Assembly: GCA_046343015.1 (NCBI GenBank) | Contig: JBKDOL010000110.1 | Location: 1 to 64,000 of the forward strand | Reading direction: 5' to 3' | Length of the DNA stretch: 64,000 nucleotides | DNA from: BJ22 sp021298375 | GTDB taxonomy: Bacteria; Planctomycetota; Planctomycetia; Pirellulales; Pirellulaceae | Shown: positions 26,970 to 36,587 of the stretch, piece by piece | Position numbering within the stretch: position 1 is the stretch's first letter | How the letters are laid out: every line of letters begins with the position of its first letter | Notes under the pieces: generated by a model | Databases searched by the model: none | Seen by the model: only the letters and a program-made list of their open reading frames with translations | What the model was told of the DNA's origin: nothing | Program-made: the position numbers and the translations under genes

Positions 26970-28046
26970 ATGAAAGACAAACTGGAAGAGAAGTTACATC
27001 GTTTCGAATTTCTGGAAACGCAGCTGGTTGACCCGGCCGTTTTGAGTGACTCGAACAAGATTGCCACCGTGGCCCGCGAGCATGGAGCGCTCGCCAAGTC
27101 GGCGACCAAATACCGGGACTTCAAGCATCTGGTTCAGGACATCAACGATGTTCGGGAAATGGCCAAGAGCAGTGACCCGGACGAGCGGGAGTTGGCGACT
27201 GACGAACTGCCGCGGCTGATTGAACGTCGCGAGCAACTCTGGAACGAAATTCTCGATGAGGAAGTGGGCGGCGACGATGGCAATCGCGACCGGTGCGTGA
27301 TGGAAATTCGGGCGGGAACGGGTGGCGATGAGGCCGCCTTGTTCGCCCGTGATTTGTTTGAGATGTATCAGCGGCACTGCGAGCGGCGAGGCTGGAAGTT
27401 CTCGCCGATCGACATCAGCTCCAGCGACATGGGTGGGTTCAAGGAAGCGACGGCTTCGATTGAGGGAGACGGCTGTTATCGGGAGCTGCAATACGAGAGC
27501 GGCGGCCATCGCGTCCAGCGAGTCCCCGACACGGAGGCCAAGGGACGCGTCCACACTTCGGCTGCGACCGTAGCGGTACTCCCCGAACCGGAAGACGTGG
27601 AAGTGGAGCTCAACCCTCAGGACTACGAAGTCGAGCGGTATGTGGCGGCCAGCGGTGCTGGTGGACAGCACGTCAACAAGACGGCCTCGGCGATTCGGAT
27701 TCTGCATCATCCGACCGGGATCGTGGTCAAGTGCATCGAAGAGCGAAGCCAGCACAAAAATCTGGCGAAAGCGCTGCGCGTCCTCAAGTCGCGGGTCTAT
27801 GACTTTTACCAGCAGAAAGAAGCGGCTGCCCGCGCTCAGGAACGGAAAAGCCTCGTCGGCTCGGGAGACCGCAGCCAGCGAATCCGCACTTACAACTTTC
27901 CCGAGAATCGGGTCACCGATCATCGGATCAACTTCACGATCTACCAGCTCGACCAAGTCATCGCAGGAGACATCAGCTCCCTGACTACCGCGTTGCTCGA
28001 CCACGATCGGCAGACGCTCCGCGAATCGATGGGCGCCCTTGACTAA
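26970..28046 (+). CDS. prfA: Peptide chain release factor 1
   Basis: RF1 reads UAA and UAG and triggers peptide release. The 358 residues include the catalytic GGQ at 231-233 (ASGAGGQHVNKTAS). The stop-codon-reading PxT motif lies at 186-188 in HRVQRVPDTEAKGRVHTS. In most bacteria this tripeptide is PAT or PVT; here it is PDT. The acidic N-terminal helical domain and the C-terminal domain are present. prmC, which methylates the GGQ glutamine, follows 51 bp downstream, a classic pairing. Confidence 0.96.
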   Translation: MKDKLEEKLHRFEFLETQLVDPAVLSDSNKIATVAREHGALAKSATKYRDFKHLVQDINDVREMAKSSDPDERELATDELPRLIERREQLWNEILDEEVGGDDGNRDRCVMEIRAGTGGDEAALFARDLFEMYQRHCERRGWKFSPIDISSSDMGGFKEATASIEGDGCYRELQYESGGHRVQRVPDTEAKGRVHTSAATVAVLPEPEDVEVELNPQDYEVERYVAASGAGGQHVNKTASAIRILHHPTGIVVKCIEERSQHKNLAKALRVLKSRVYDFYQQKEAAARAQERKSLVGSGDRSQRIRTYNFPENRVTDHRINFTIYQLDQVIAGDISSLTTALLDHDRQTLRESMGALD

Positions 28047-28097
28047 GCCCCGCCGGAAGACGTTGCCCCCGACCCCCTTTTTCCCCAGAGGCGCGCG

Positions 28098-28982
28098 ATG
28101 AGTCAGACTGCCGACCAGCCTTGGACGATTCAGCGTCTGCTTGTTTGGACGACTGATTTTTTCAAGCAGAAAGGGCGTGACGCGCCTCGGCTCGCAGCCG
28201 AAGTTCTGCTGGCGGAAGCGCTCGGCTGTCGGAGAATCGAGCTTTACACCCGCTATGAAGAGGTGCCCGCCGAGCCTCATTTGAGCCGTTATCGCGATTG
28301 GGTTAAGCGGCATGCGGCCGGCGAGCCAGTTGCCTACCTCGTAGGCCACCGCGATTTTTATTCGCTCGGCTTCCGCGTCACACCCGACGTATTGATTCCC
28401 CGTCCTGAGACGGAACTGCTGGTGGTCGAGACGCTGGACGCGCTCAAACAACTCAATCGGCCGCATCCGCTGGTAGTCGATGTGGGCACGGGCAGCGGCT
28501 GCGTTGCCGTGGCCATCGCCTCCCAAGCATCCCCAGCGAGGCTGTTTGCAGTGGACATCTCACCCGCGGCCTTGGCCATCGCTCGCGAAAATGCGACCGC
28601 GCACAAACTGGAGGATCGAATCGAGTTTCTCCAATCCAATTTGCTGGAGAACCTTCCCCCGGCAATCGTTCCCGACGTGGTCGTGAGCAATCCTCCCTAC
28701 GTTGGACGAAACGAGGTTGGAACCTTGGCTGAAGACGTACGCAAATACGAGCCCGAATCGGCCCTGTTCGGGGGAGAGCGGGGAGACGAGCTGACAGCCC
28801 GGTTGATCGAGCAGGCGGCCCAGCGACTGGCTCCGGGCGGCTGGCTGATTTTCGAGACCAGTCCGATGCTCGCGGCCCGCTGTTTGGAAAAGGTCCGCGA
28901 GACCGGCGCGTTTGCGGAAGGCCAAATCAAGAAAGACCTTGCCCGCCTTGACCGGGCCATCGTGGCCAGAAAACAGGGCTAA
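28098..28982 (+). CDS. prmC: Peptide release factor N5-glutamine methyltransferase
   Basis: PrmC methylates the GGQ glutamine of release factors using SAM. The 294 residues begin with the helical substrate-binding domain. The Rossmann methyltransferase fold follows, with VDVGTGSGC (127-135) for SAM and the catalytic NPPY (198-201). The segment RPETELLV at 102-109 is also typical. The start is ATG 28098. It is in an operon with prfA. Confidence 0.95.
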   Translation: MSQTADQPWTIQRLLVWTTDFFKQKGRDAPRLAAEVLLAEALGCRRIELYTRYEEVPAEPHLSRYRDWVKRHAAGEPVAYLVGHRDFYSLGFRVTPDVLIPRPETELLVVETLDALKQLNRPHPLVVDVGTGSGCVAVAIASQASPARLFAVDISPAALAIARENATAHKLEDRIEFLQSNLLENLPPAIVPDVVVSNPPYVGRNEVGTLAEDVRKYEPESALFGGERGDELTARLIEQAAQRLAPGGWLIFETSPMLAARCLEKVRETGAFAEGQIKKDLARLDRAIVARKQG

Positions 28983-29144
28983 ACTGTTCCGGTTGTACCG
29001 CCTGCGTTCGGCGGGCCGCACCGGGTTCTTTGCTCGCCCGCCTGTTTCTCCAGAGCGTGCTCCGTCCAGCCGAAGGAATAATTGGTCTGGATGAGTTCCC
29101 CGCAGGTGAGCTCTCCGGCTCGATCCTTCGGAACGGGAACTGCA

Positions 29145-30104
29145 ATGGCGAAAAAGAAGCCGCTGACCAAACTCCAGAAATTATCTGCCCGCGGCAGTGA
29201 ACCGCGTCCGCCGCTTCGGGCCAGCCACTGGTTTGAGGCCTATCAAGGCTATTTGCGAAGCGAGTGCCACCTCTCCGACAACACGGTGGTCGCCTACGGT
29301 CGCGACATGACCCATTTTGACCAATGGCTCGAAGGCCGCGCAATTCCTCAATTGAAAATTGCTGAGCTGTCGGACTACGTCGCCTGGCTGGCCAAATTGA
29401 AATTGGCCCCGGCTTCGATCGCCCGTCACATTGTCGCGCTGCGGATGTTCTTCAAGTACCTTCAGCTGGAAGGTGTCCTGACGGAGAACAAGGCCGAACT
29501 CCTGGGCAGCCAGAAACTCTGGCAACGGGTTCCCGAGGTTCTCTCCCCGAAAGCAGTTGATCGATTCCTGCAAGCGCCTGGCCGGCTGGAGCCGTTGCAT
29601 CTGCGCGACCGGGCTTTGCTGGAGACCATTTATGCGACCGGATGTCGGGTCAGCGAAGTCTCCAATTTGCGAATTCGGGATCTGCACTTGAAGGAGCGAT
29701 TCTGCAAGTGCCAGGGCAAGGGCAACAAGCAGCGAATGACGCCACTGGGCGATGCCGCGATTGCGGCGCTCGAAGCCTACCTCGCCCGCCTTCGCCCACG
29801 CCTGGCCCAACATCGCTCGGAGGAGACGGATTGGGTCTTTCTTTCGCGCAGCGGCCGGAGATTACGACGGGAAGCGATCTGGGAGCTGGTCAAAAAGTAT
29901 GCCCTGCTGGCCGATGTCTCGGTCAGCATCAGCCCCCACACGCTGCGGCACAGCTTTGCCACGCATCTGCTGGCGGGCGGAGCCGATTTGCGCCAGGTTC
30001 AAGAGATGCTGGGCCACAGCAGCATCGCCACGACGCAGATCTATACCCATGTGGAACAGTCCCGCTTGAAGAAAGTGCACCAAAAGTTTCACCCCCGAGC
30101 CTAG
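29145..30104 (+). CDS. Tyrosine recombinase XerC/XerD
   Basis: This site-specific recombinase is probably for chromosome dimer resolution. From ATG 29145 (MAKKKPLTK) it has 319 residues, somewhat longer than the usual ~300 because of a basic N-terminal tail. All catalytic residues are present: Arg168 (TGCRVSE), Lys192 (GKGNKQR), His265 and Arg268 (HTLRHSF), His291 (GHSS) and Tyr300 (QIYTHVE). The SAM-like core-binding domain spans about 27-115. ATGs upstream at 29082-29091 are possible but less likely. XerC and XerD cannot be told apart here, and no dif-like site was found. Confidence 0.92.
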   Translation: MAKKKPLTKLQKLSARGSEPRPPLRASHWFEAYQGYLRSECHLSDNTVVAYGRDMTHFDQWLEGRAIPQLKIAELSDYVAWLAKLKLAPASIARHIVALRMFFKYLQLEGVLTENKAELLGSQKLWQRVPEVLSPKAVDRFLQAPGRLEPLHLRDRALLETIYATGCRVSEVSNLRIRDLHLKERFCKCQGKGNKQRMTPLGDAAIAALEAYLARLRPRLAQHRSEETDWVFLSRSGRRLRREAIWELVKKYALLADVSVSISPHTLRHSFATHLLAGGADLRQVQEMLGHSSIATTQIYTHVEQSRLKKVHQKFHPRA

Positions 30105-30204
30105 GACCAGCAAGAGCGGGAGTTGCAGGACCGAGCGGGGACCAGGCCGATTTCCAACCAACGCGACCATCAAAGGTGGCGGGCATTCCGCCTTCCGCAT
30201 CCCC

Positions 30205-30705
30205 CTACTCAACCGGTGGTCTAAACTTGATCTTGCTGACCAGCTTTTTCACCGTGCCATCGGGCAGGACGCGGCCGGAGACTGCCTCGATGGCGTCAAC
30301 CGTGTAGCGATAGCGCAATTTCGGATCGATTTCAAATTCGACTTCGACTTCCGAAGCTGTGGACGGGTCGCCTTCGCGGGCCACGGCCGTTTCCACGAAG
30401 TTGGTCAACTGCTGGAACATGTCGGCTTGAGTAAAAGTCAGTGCCTGCAGACCATCGTCGATTTCGATGGTTGCAATATTGCGTTCCACTCCGGCGGTGA
30501 GCCCCACGTGAATCACTGTCGGCAAAACCTCATCCATGCTGGCGGGATTGGAACTGGCCAGTGGCATCTTGACTTCGAAATCCCCCTCGAGAGCGGAGAC
30601 TTTGAAGGTGAGGATGAAGAAAATCAACAACTGGAACACAATGTCGATCATTGCGGTCATGTTGATCTTCAACTCGTCAGCTTTTTTCCGGCGTTCAAAT
30701 TTCAT
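30205..30705 (-). CDS. ExbD/TolR family protein (second copy)
   Basis: This is a proton-channel accessory protein of 166 residues. It has a short cytoplasmic N terminus, one membrane segment with the essential Asp (MTAMIDIVFQLLIFFILTF, residues 17-35), and a periplasmic domain. It is the last gene of the minus-strand Exb/Tol operon, 19 bp after the other ExbD copy. Its periplasmic part is longer than that of its neighbour, so the two probably form a heteromeric pair with the ExbB-like protein. Confidence 0.9.
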   Translation of the reverse strand: MKFERRKKADELKINMTAMIDIVFQLLIFFILTFKVSALEGDFEVKMPLASSNPASMDEVLPTVIHVGLTAGVERNIATIEIDDGLQALTFTQADMFQQLTNFVETAVAREGDPSTASEVEVEFEIDPKLRYRYTVDAIEAVSGRVLPDGTVKKLVSKIKFRPPVE

Positions 30706-30724
30706 TTTCAGGTCGCTGATTGAC

Positions 30725-31162
30725 TCAACGCTCCTCCTTGACGCGGAGCAAGAACTTTTCCAGTTCGTTTTCCTGACACTGCTGAATCAGTCGCTGTACC
30801 TTGCCGGACTGCGAATCTTCGTGGGCGCGAATAATCACTGAGACCCGCGGAGGCGAGACGCCTTGGCGCTCGGCGGCGCGGACCTCGCGGCGGAGCAGGG
30901 GATTGATCAGCTCGATCTTCTCGATTCGCTGCCCATCGAACCAGACGCTTCCATCCTCATCCAGATTGAGAATGAACTGATAATCCGCGAGGCCGTCGGG
31001 AGGTTTAGCGAGGCTGCTCTTGGGGAGCATGATCTGCTCGATTCGCTCGGCATCGGCGAAGTTGATCGTAAACATGAAAAATGCGATCAGATTGAACGTC
31101 ATGTCAATCATCGGCGTCAGATCGGCCTCGAGGATATCCGTATTACACTTTTTGAACTTCAT
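30725..31162 (-). CDS. ExbD/TolR family protein (first copy)
   Basis: This 145-residue protein has one membrane helix carrying the proton-path Asp (ADLTPMIDMTFNLIAFFMF). A compact periplasmic domain follows. It lies 69 bp after the ExbB/TolQ gene and 19 bp before the second ExbD on the same strand. It couples proton flow through the ExbB-like channel to work at the outer envelope. The energised partner is not identifiable within the window, and no TonB or TolA is adjacent. Confidence 0.9.
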   Translation of the reverse strand: MKFKKCNTDILEADLTPMIDMTFNLIAFFMFTINFADAERIEQIMLPKSSLAKPPDGLADYQFILNLDEDGSVWFDGQRIEKIELINPLLRREVRAAERQGVSPPRVSVIIRAHEDSQSGKVQRLIQQCQENELEKFLLRVKEER

Positions 31163-31231
31163 CGGGCTTCAAATCCGGGGACTTAGGTCAGGCTCAGTCG
31201 CCAGCCAATCGCGAGGCAGCGGGTCAACGCG

Positions 31232-32179
31232 TCAAGCGTCCTTTTTCTGTCCAACCTTTTCAAAGCGGCCCATCAAATTGCCGCTGGCGATCCCGACTTC
31301 CAATTCCAACCGCTCCAAACGATTGCGGAGGATGTTGTAAACCGCAATCGCGGGGATGGCGATTGCCAACCCGACCAAGGTCGTCAACAAAGCTTTGGAG
31401 ATGCCGTCAGCCAACTTTTGCGGGTCGGGCGAACCTCCGCCCGTCGCAATCGCAAAGAAGGCCCGAATCATGCCATCAACCGTCCCGAACAACCCCACCA
31501 TGGGACTGATGGTACCAATCAATCCGATGTGACTGAGCCGATGCTGGAGTTTCATACTCTCGTCTTGGCCTACTTCCTGCATGGCCTCGAGCGCATGATC
31601 GTAGCCATTGGCCAGACGAGCCAGGCCGCTCGACAAAACATTTCCCAGGAATGAACCATCCGCCTTGGAGAGCTCGTAGGCCTCCTGGTATTTCTTTTCG
31701 TCGAGCAGGGATTCAAATCCGTCAACCAGATGTTGCGGGCAAACCTGATCGCGCCGGGCGGAAAGCATGTTCATGATGCAGAGTGCCACGAACACGAACG
31801 ACAGCGCCAAAAAGACAATCACGTATTCCCAGCCCAAAGCTTTGACCAGCCAGACGAGCAGCATCTCGCCTTCCTTTTCCTTGGCCGGCTCGCCGGGGGG
31901 CGGATTGACGTCCGTGGCGGCCGGTGCCCCAGCACCCGCATCCGCCGGAGCTGGATCCTGAGCCGCCGGAGCAGCCCCTGCATCCGCTGCTTCCTGCCAG
32001 CCGAATGCCGTCGGAGCCCCAGCCGGGAAAACAGCAACCGGCGCAGCGACCGCGGCAGGCTGGGCCCAGCCACCAAAAGACCAGCCCCCCAAAGTCCAAG
32101 CCATCGCGACGGCAACTGCCAGCCAGCGCCGCTTCCCCCCTGCTGCCTTCGTCTCCCGAACCAAGCGGTGCGAGTTCAT
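31232..32179 (-). CDS. MotA/TolQ/ExbB proton channel family protein
   Basis: This is an inner-membrane proton channel subunit of 315 residues, starting at ATG 32179 with a GGGAG site. An additional N-terminal signal-like hydrophobic segment (about 20-45) and a long Ala/Pro-rich region (about 45-110) precede the canonical three-helix ExbB domain. The pore region GTISPMVGLFGTVDGMI is clear, as is the helix LTTLVGLAIAIPAIAVYN. The periplasmic insertion is a feature often seen in planctomycete homologues. It works with the two ExbD proteins encoded downstream. Confidence 0.9.
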   Translation of the reverse strand: MNSHRLVRETKAAGGKRRWLAVAVAMAWTLGGWSFGGWAQPAAVAAPVAVFPAGAPTAFGWQEAADAGAAPAAQDPAPADAGAGAPAATDVNPPPGEPAKEKEGEMLLVWLVKALGWEYVIVFLALSFVFVALCIMNMLSARRDQVCPQHLVDGFESLLDEKKYQEAYELSKADGSFLGNVLSSGLARLANGYDHALEAMQEVGQDESMKLQHRLSHIGLIGTISPMVGLFGTVDGMIRAFFAIATGGGSPDPQKLADGISKALLTTLVGLAIAIPAIAVYNILRNRLERLELEVGIASGNLMGRFEKVGQKKDA

Positions 32180-32346
32180 TCCCTGCTCTCCCTTTTCATT
32201 GCTGTTGCGAATCGCCAGCCGCTCAGCCAGCGGTCCGTTAAATGTCATTATTCCAGCTCGTCGCGTCCGGGTCCCATGGGATTATCCCGAACTTTCTTGG
32301 TCGATTGATTGTAGTCCACTGACCGCAGCCGCCCAGTCGGTGACGT

Positions 32347-33438
32347 TTACTGATCCAATTTGTTGGCCCAGACACTGTTGCGATAGAGCGACTTGAGGCT
32401 GGTTCGAGCCTCCAGGGCGCGATCGTTTTTGTCCAGTTTGGGCCACAACTGGGACAAGTAGTACAGAGCCTCGGCGTGAGCTGTTGCCTGGTTGGAAAAC
32501 AACAGGTCGGTATGCAAAAACGCCAGCACGGCCTCCTGGTTTTGCCCCGCAGCCTGGTGGCACAATCCCAGAATGTTATAAGCGTTGGCAAACAGTTCCG
32601 TTTGTTTGGGGTCTTCATTTTTGATCAATTTCATCACGGAGGCTTGAGCCTCCTCCCGCTTGCCCTGCAGCAACTGGGCCTTGGCCTTGAGGCAACCGGC
32701 GAGCGTTTTCATCCGGACCGCCGATTCATCGTTCAGCGACGAGGCGGCGACTGCGTCGAAACTCTTTTCCGCGCCGGCACCATCTCCAGCCAGCAGCAGG
32801 GCTTGAGCCCGATTGAAACTCCCTCGCAGTTGATACTGGGGCAGTGGGCTGGCCGCAAGCTTGGCATACTCGGCATCGGCCAAATCGCTCCGCCCGACAG
32901 CCACCAGCAACTCACCCAGAAGTTCGGTCAATTCAAAGAAGTGCCACGAATCGGGATGCTTCTTCAAAAAAGAGTTCACCGCGCTCCCGGCGTTCTTCGC
33001 AGTCACGCTCCCCCCGGACAAAGCCGATCGGGCATTTCCCAAAGCCCGCAGATAATCGAGCTCCTGAGCCAGCATGCCGCTGGCAGCCCCTTCCTTGATC
33101 TTGTCCAACTCGGCGATTCCCTCATCGTACTTCTGGCGATCAAAAGACCGCTTGGCCTTGTCGTACTCGGGTGGCTCTTTCCCAAACGTGATGCTGCGAA
33201 TGTTCTGGACGGGAACTTCCGTATCGCCCTTGTCCGTCGTGACAATCAGGCTGGTCGGCGTTGAACTTGAAATCTCGCCTCGCACCGGTGACCCGGCCAG
33301 CAGGAACACACTGTCCTGGGCAAGCGCAACGCCGGTGAAAAACGTCTCGCCCGCCAATCCGGCCGCTGCCCAAGCCAGAAACAGGGCCCAACGCGCAGGC
33401 TGCGCGCGAAAAATCCAAATGCGGTTCAAACTCATCAT
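32347..33438 (-). CDS. Exported TPR-like protein of the Exb/Tol operon
   Basis: The 363-residue protein has a signal peptide ending near VALAQ. A small beta domain follows (DSVFLLAGSPVRGEISSST region), then helical TPR-like repeats to the end (for example YDEGIAELDKI and ANAYNILGLCHQAAG). ATG 33438 overlaps the stop of the large upstream TPR gene as ATGA, which implies translational coupling. It is probably a periplasmic protein that works with the proton channel encoded just downstream. No named family is recognised. Confidence 0.82.
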   Translation of the reverse strand: MMSLNRIWIFRAQPARWALFLAWAAAGLAGETFFTGVALAQDSVFLLAGSPVRGEISSSTPTSLIVTTDKGDTEVPVQNIRSITFGKEPPEYDKAKRSFDRQKYDEGIAELDKIKEGAASGMLAQELDYLRALGNARSALSGGSVTAKNAGSAVNSFLKKHPDSWHFFELTELLGELLVAVGRSDLADAEYAKLAASPLPQYQLRGSFNRAQALLLAGDGAGAEKSFDAVAASSLNDESAVRMKTLAGCLKAKAQLLQGKREEAQASVMKLIKNEDPKQTELFANAYNILGLCHQAAGQNQEAVLAFLHTDLLFSNQATAHAEALYYLSQLWPKLDKNDRALEARTSLKSLYRNSVWANKLDQ

Positions 33439-36400
33439 TCCTGTCCTGCGAGCGTTTTCAGTTTCTTTTCCAGTTCGTCAAACTTGGGCTTCCAGGCGAT
33501 GCCACCGAGTTGGGGGTCGCGCGCCTTGGCGCTCTCCAGTTCCTTCAAGGCGGTCTCGAAAGAGGTTTTATTCTTCAGCAACTCACCGTATTCGAGCCGG
33601 CATTCGGTCAATCGCAACAAGGCCCGGTAAAATTCCTGCCGAAACTTGTCGTCGTTGCGAGTGGCCAAGACCAGCTGCCGCCAGCCCCAGATGACGTTTT
33701 GCGCCCGCTTGGTCTTGGGGTCAGGCCGACGCTCGGTTCCCATCACGGCCAATTCGTAGGTTTTCGGTGAGCGAGTCGCGCGGGCCCAGTCCTGCAGGGT
33801 GTTGGCTGCATCAATCTGAATCGGCAGGGTTCCGGGGCGGGCTTCGAGGATTTTCGCGTACTGCTTGACAGCCTCCTCAAAGCGGCCGGCCCCGGCCAAG
33901 GCGACCGCTTGCAGCCGCCCCAGTTCCAGCGTTCGAGCTTCGGCTTTCGGATCATTTCCAAAACCCAAAGTCGCTGCGGTCTCCAGCGCACCGCTGGCGG
34001 TCGAATAAAGCTCCTTTGCCAAACTCTGCCCCTCGGGCAGTTCGGCCGGTAACGCCTTGGCTGTATCGATCAGAGTCGCCCCTACCCACATCGTGGTTTT
34101 GGCATCTTTCGATGCCTGCTGCAGGGGCCCGAGAAAGAGCAGCAGATTTTTGGCCAGCGTCAATCTCTGCCCCTGATCAGTCAACGAGTCGAATTGCCCG
34201 CGCAGCTCGGCCGCGATCAATCCGTAAATCGCCGTCATCTCCTCGCCCGCATTCAACTCGGGCCGCGACTCGAGATTTTTCCGCAACGCCGTGAGAACGT
34301 TCTGGGCCTTGGCGATCCAGCCCGCCGAGTCATCACCCGTCTTCAGCGAGGCCAGGTAGACATTGATCGCCGTGCGATAGGTCTCACTAATAAATGTCTG
34401 TGCCCGCTTGGACCCGAATACGGCAGGATGCTGCTGCTTGATCAAGTCGAGTGGAGCGATCCGCGCATTCTCAAGTTGCTCGACCGCAGCCGCTACGTCG
34501 CCTGACTCCAACATCGCATTGACGAGCAGCAAGCTGCTGACCGCAGCTTCAAACGAGACTTGCTCGACGGCAGTCGCATTCACCCCTTCGGAGAGCGCCT
34601 CGCGGGCTGCCCGCAAACGCTCCGCCAACTCCTCCTTTTGGGCAGCCAATTCCTCGGGAGACAGCGCAGCCTTTTCAGACCGGTACTGTTCCCACTTCTT
34701 TTGACCGATCAGCAGACTCAGCGCAGGTCGCGTCGCCGCGTCGACTCCAATTGCGCGAAAATACCGCTCAGCCACGTCGAAGTTCTTGTCCGCCAACGCG
34801 AGTCTCGTCAAGACCGTGGCCGCATTGTTGGCCTCGGCCGACCCCGGCCAGCGCCCGATCAAACGGTCTCCGAGACTCGCCAATCGCACGCGGACAAAGT
34901 CCTGCTGCGCCTGATCCCCGGAGCTGAACATTCGCGCATAAGCATTGATCGCCAAGCCGCTGCTCTGCCGCGTCCACTCCACATTGGGGTACTTATCGAG
35001 CAAAAACTCTCCAACAACCGTTGCATCCAATAACCGTTCGTTGACGAAGCTGAGGTAAGCCTGAAGGTACCGCAGGTGATTGAGCTGTTCCAATTCGACA
35101 TCGGGACCAGCCAACTGGAAACCGGACTGCAGTGTCGTCTGCAAGCGAGCTGTTGCCGCGGCCAGCTCTTTCCGTTTGCCCTTCACCTGCTCTTCCAAGG
35201 CCAGCTTTTCCGCGGCGGGTGCAGCGGCCGCTTGCTTGTCCAGCTCGGTCACTTCCTGGTTCACCGTTTCCACTTCTGCTGACAAGTCCATGGCTTTGGC
35301 AATGGCATCGCCGACTGACGCCGGAGGCGAATCGTTCGTCGCCGCAGCCGGCTCCTCAGCGAGTTCAAACTGCCCTTCGCCCAACAGCTTCCGCGCCTCG
35401 TCCATGACGCTTGACGGGCTCCGCGACACGGTTCGCAGGAGGGCCGCAGCGGTCCGCTTGACGCGATTCACATCGCCCGTGCTGCGATTATTGGCGACCA
35501 TGTCGGCCGCTTGCGCCTGATACGCCTTGGCCAGGGCAAGCTGCAGTTGCAACCACTCTTCCTGCCGCTGCTCCTCCCGGGTCAGCGACCCGACCATTGG
35601 CTCGAGCCGATTGATCGCCTGAGTAAATGGATAAGGCTGGTCGTTCTTCCAGCAATCGATGGCGATCAAGGCTGCCGCCCGTTTGATTTTGCGAAAAGCC
35701 GGCGAATCCGACTGATTGAAAACTTCCTCCAGCAAGAGCAAAGCCTCGGGGTTTTTCCCCACGCGACTCCAACACCGGGCCGCGTTCAAACAGGCTTCCA
35801 ATCCCGCCGCGTAGCGACTGTACTTGTCCCAAATCTGCTGGAACTCTTTCGCAGCCTCCTCCATGTTCTGCTTGTATTCGGCAGCCTCCGGGGGATAAGT
35901 CTCAGCCAACAGTTCGCGCGCCATCGGCTGGCGCAATCGCAACTGCGTGTAGCTGTTTCGCAGCGGCTCGAGTTGCTCAGCCAACTCGGGACGGTCCTTG
36001 GCGGACTCGGTCAAGCGTTCAATTTGCACCCGCATCGCCTCGCGGGCCTGCTCAAAGCTGACCAGACACTCCTGCAGCAATTCGCGGGCTTTGCCTTGAG
36101 CCTGTTGCTTCTCCTCAACCGTCAACCGGTCCTGCTCGCTTCGCTTGAGATAAACCCGAGCTTGCCGGAACCGGAGGCTGGCGAGGGTTTGCTGGGCCTG
36201 AGCCGCCGAGACAGCATCCGTCGTCTCAGTCGCAAACTTGGCTAACAGCTGCTCGGCCGCGGCCAACTGCTGCTCCCAATATTTCAAGTCCCGCGACTGG
36301 GCCGTGCTTTGAATCAGCGTCTCCGCCCGATGCAGCGGGATCATTCCGCGAAATTGCTCGCTGACCAGCGGAGAGGTCTCCATCTGATCCAGATAGGCAA

Positions 36401-36587
36401 ACGCCAAGTCGTACAGACCTTGAGCCCGCAAGGCTTCCAGAAACTCCTCGGCCGGTTCGTCAGCAGCCAGTGTGGCGGGGAGCGCGACAGCCATCACGCC
36501 GCCAATCAGACCGGAAAGGCTAATCAAAACCGAAAAGGCTGCCGTGAGCAGCCCGTCGCCAAGTCGAATTATTCGATTGAATCGCAT
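33435..36587 (-). CDS. Large exported TPR/coiled-coil protein
   Basis: From ATG 36587 (MRFNRIIRLGDG) the protein has 1050 residues. A signal segment ends near TLAADEP, then an almost wholly helical protein with many TPR-like repeats and a coiled-coil stretch around residues 490-560 (AKAMDLSAEVETVNQEVTEL). The frame is open to 36791, but that region is not signal-like. It is the first gene of the five-gene Exb/Tol run and is translationally coupled to the next. It is probably a periplasmic scaffold. The function is unknown. Confidence 0.82.
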   Translation of the reverse strand: MRFNRIIRLGDGLLTAAFSVLISLSGLIGGVMAVALPATLAADEPAEEFLEALRAQGLYDLAFAYLDQMETSPLVSEQFRGMIPLHRAETLIQSTAQSRDLKYWEQQLAAAEQLLAKFATETTDAVSAAQAQQTLASLRFRQARVYLKRSEQDRLTVEEKQQAQGKARELLQECLVSFEQAREAMRVQIERLTESAKDRPELAEQLEPLRNSYTQLRLRQPMARELLAETYPPEAAEYKQNMEEAAKEFQQIWDKYSRYAAGLEACLNAARCWSRVGKNPEALLLLEEVFNQSDSPAFRKIKRAAALIAIDCWKNDQPYPFTQAINRLEPMVGSLTREEQRQEEWLQLQLALAKAYQAQAADMVANNRSTGDVNRVKRTAAALLRTVSRSPSSVMDEARKLLGEGQFELAEEPAAATNDSPPASVGDAIAKAMDLSAEVETVNQEVTELDKQAAAAPAAEKLALEEQVKGKRKELAAATARLQTTLQSGFQLAGPDVELEQLNHLRYLQAYLSFVNERLLDATVVGEFLLDKYPNVEWTRQSSGLAINAYARMFSSGDQAQQDFVRVRLASLGDRLIGRWPGSAEANNAATVLTRLALADKNFDVAERYFRAIGVDAATRPALSLLIGQKKWEQYRSEKAALSPEELAAQKEELAERLRAAREALSEGVNATAVEQVSFEAAVSSLLLVNAMLESGDVAAAVEQLENARIAPLDLIKQQHPAVFGSKRAQTFISETYRTAINVYLASLKTGDDSAGWIAKAQNVLTALRKNLESRPELNAGEEMTAIYGLIAAELRGQFDSLTDQGQRLTLAKNLLLFLGPLQQASKDAKTTMWVGATLIDTAKALPAELPEGQSLAKELYSTASGALETAATLGFGNDPKAEARTLELGRLQAVALAGAGRFEEAVKQYAKILEARPGTLPIQIDAANTLQDWARATRSPKTYELAVMGTERRPDPKTKRAQNVIWGWRQLVLATRNDDKFRQEFYRALLRLTECRLEYGELLKNKTSFETALKELESAKARDPQLGGIAWKPKFDELEKKLKTLAGQE

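Noticed and set aside
29145..30104. Xer recombinase as an integrase of a mobile element
   Set aside because: Its length and motifs fit a housekeeping XerC/D; no att-like repeats, tRNA or phage genes are nearby.
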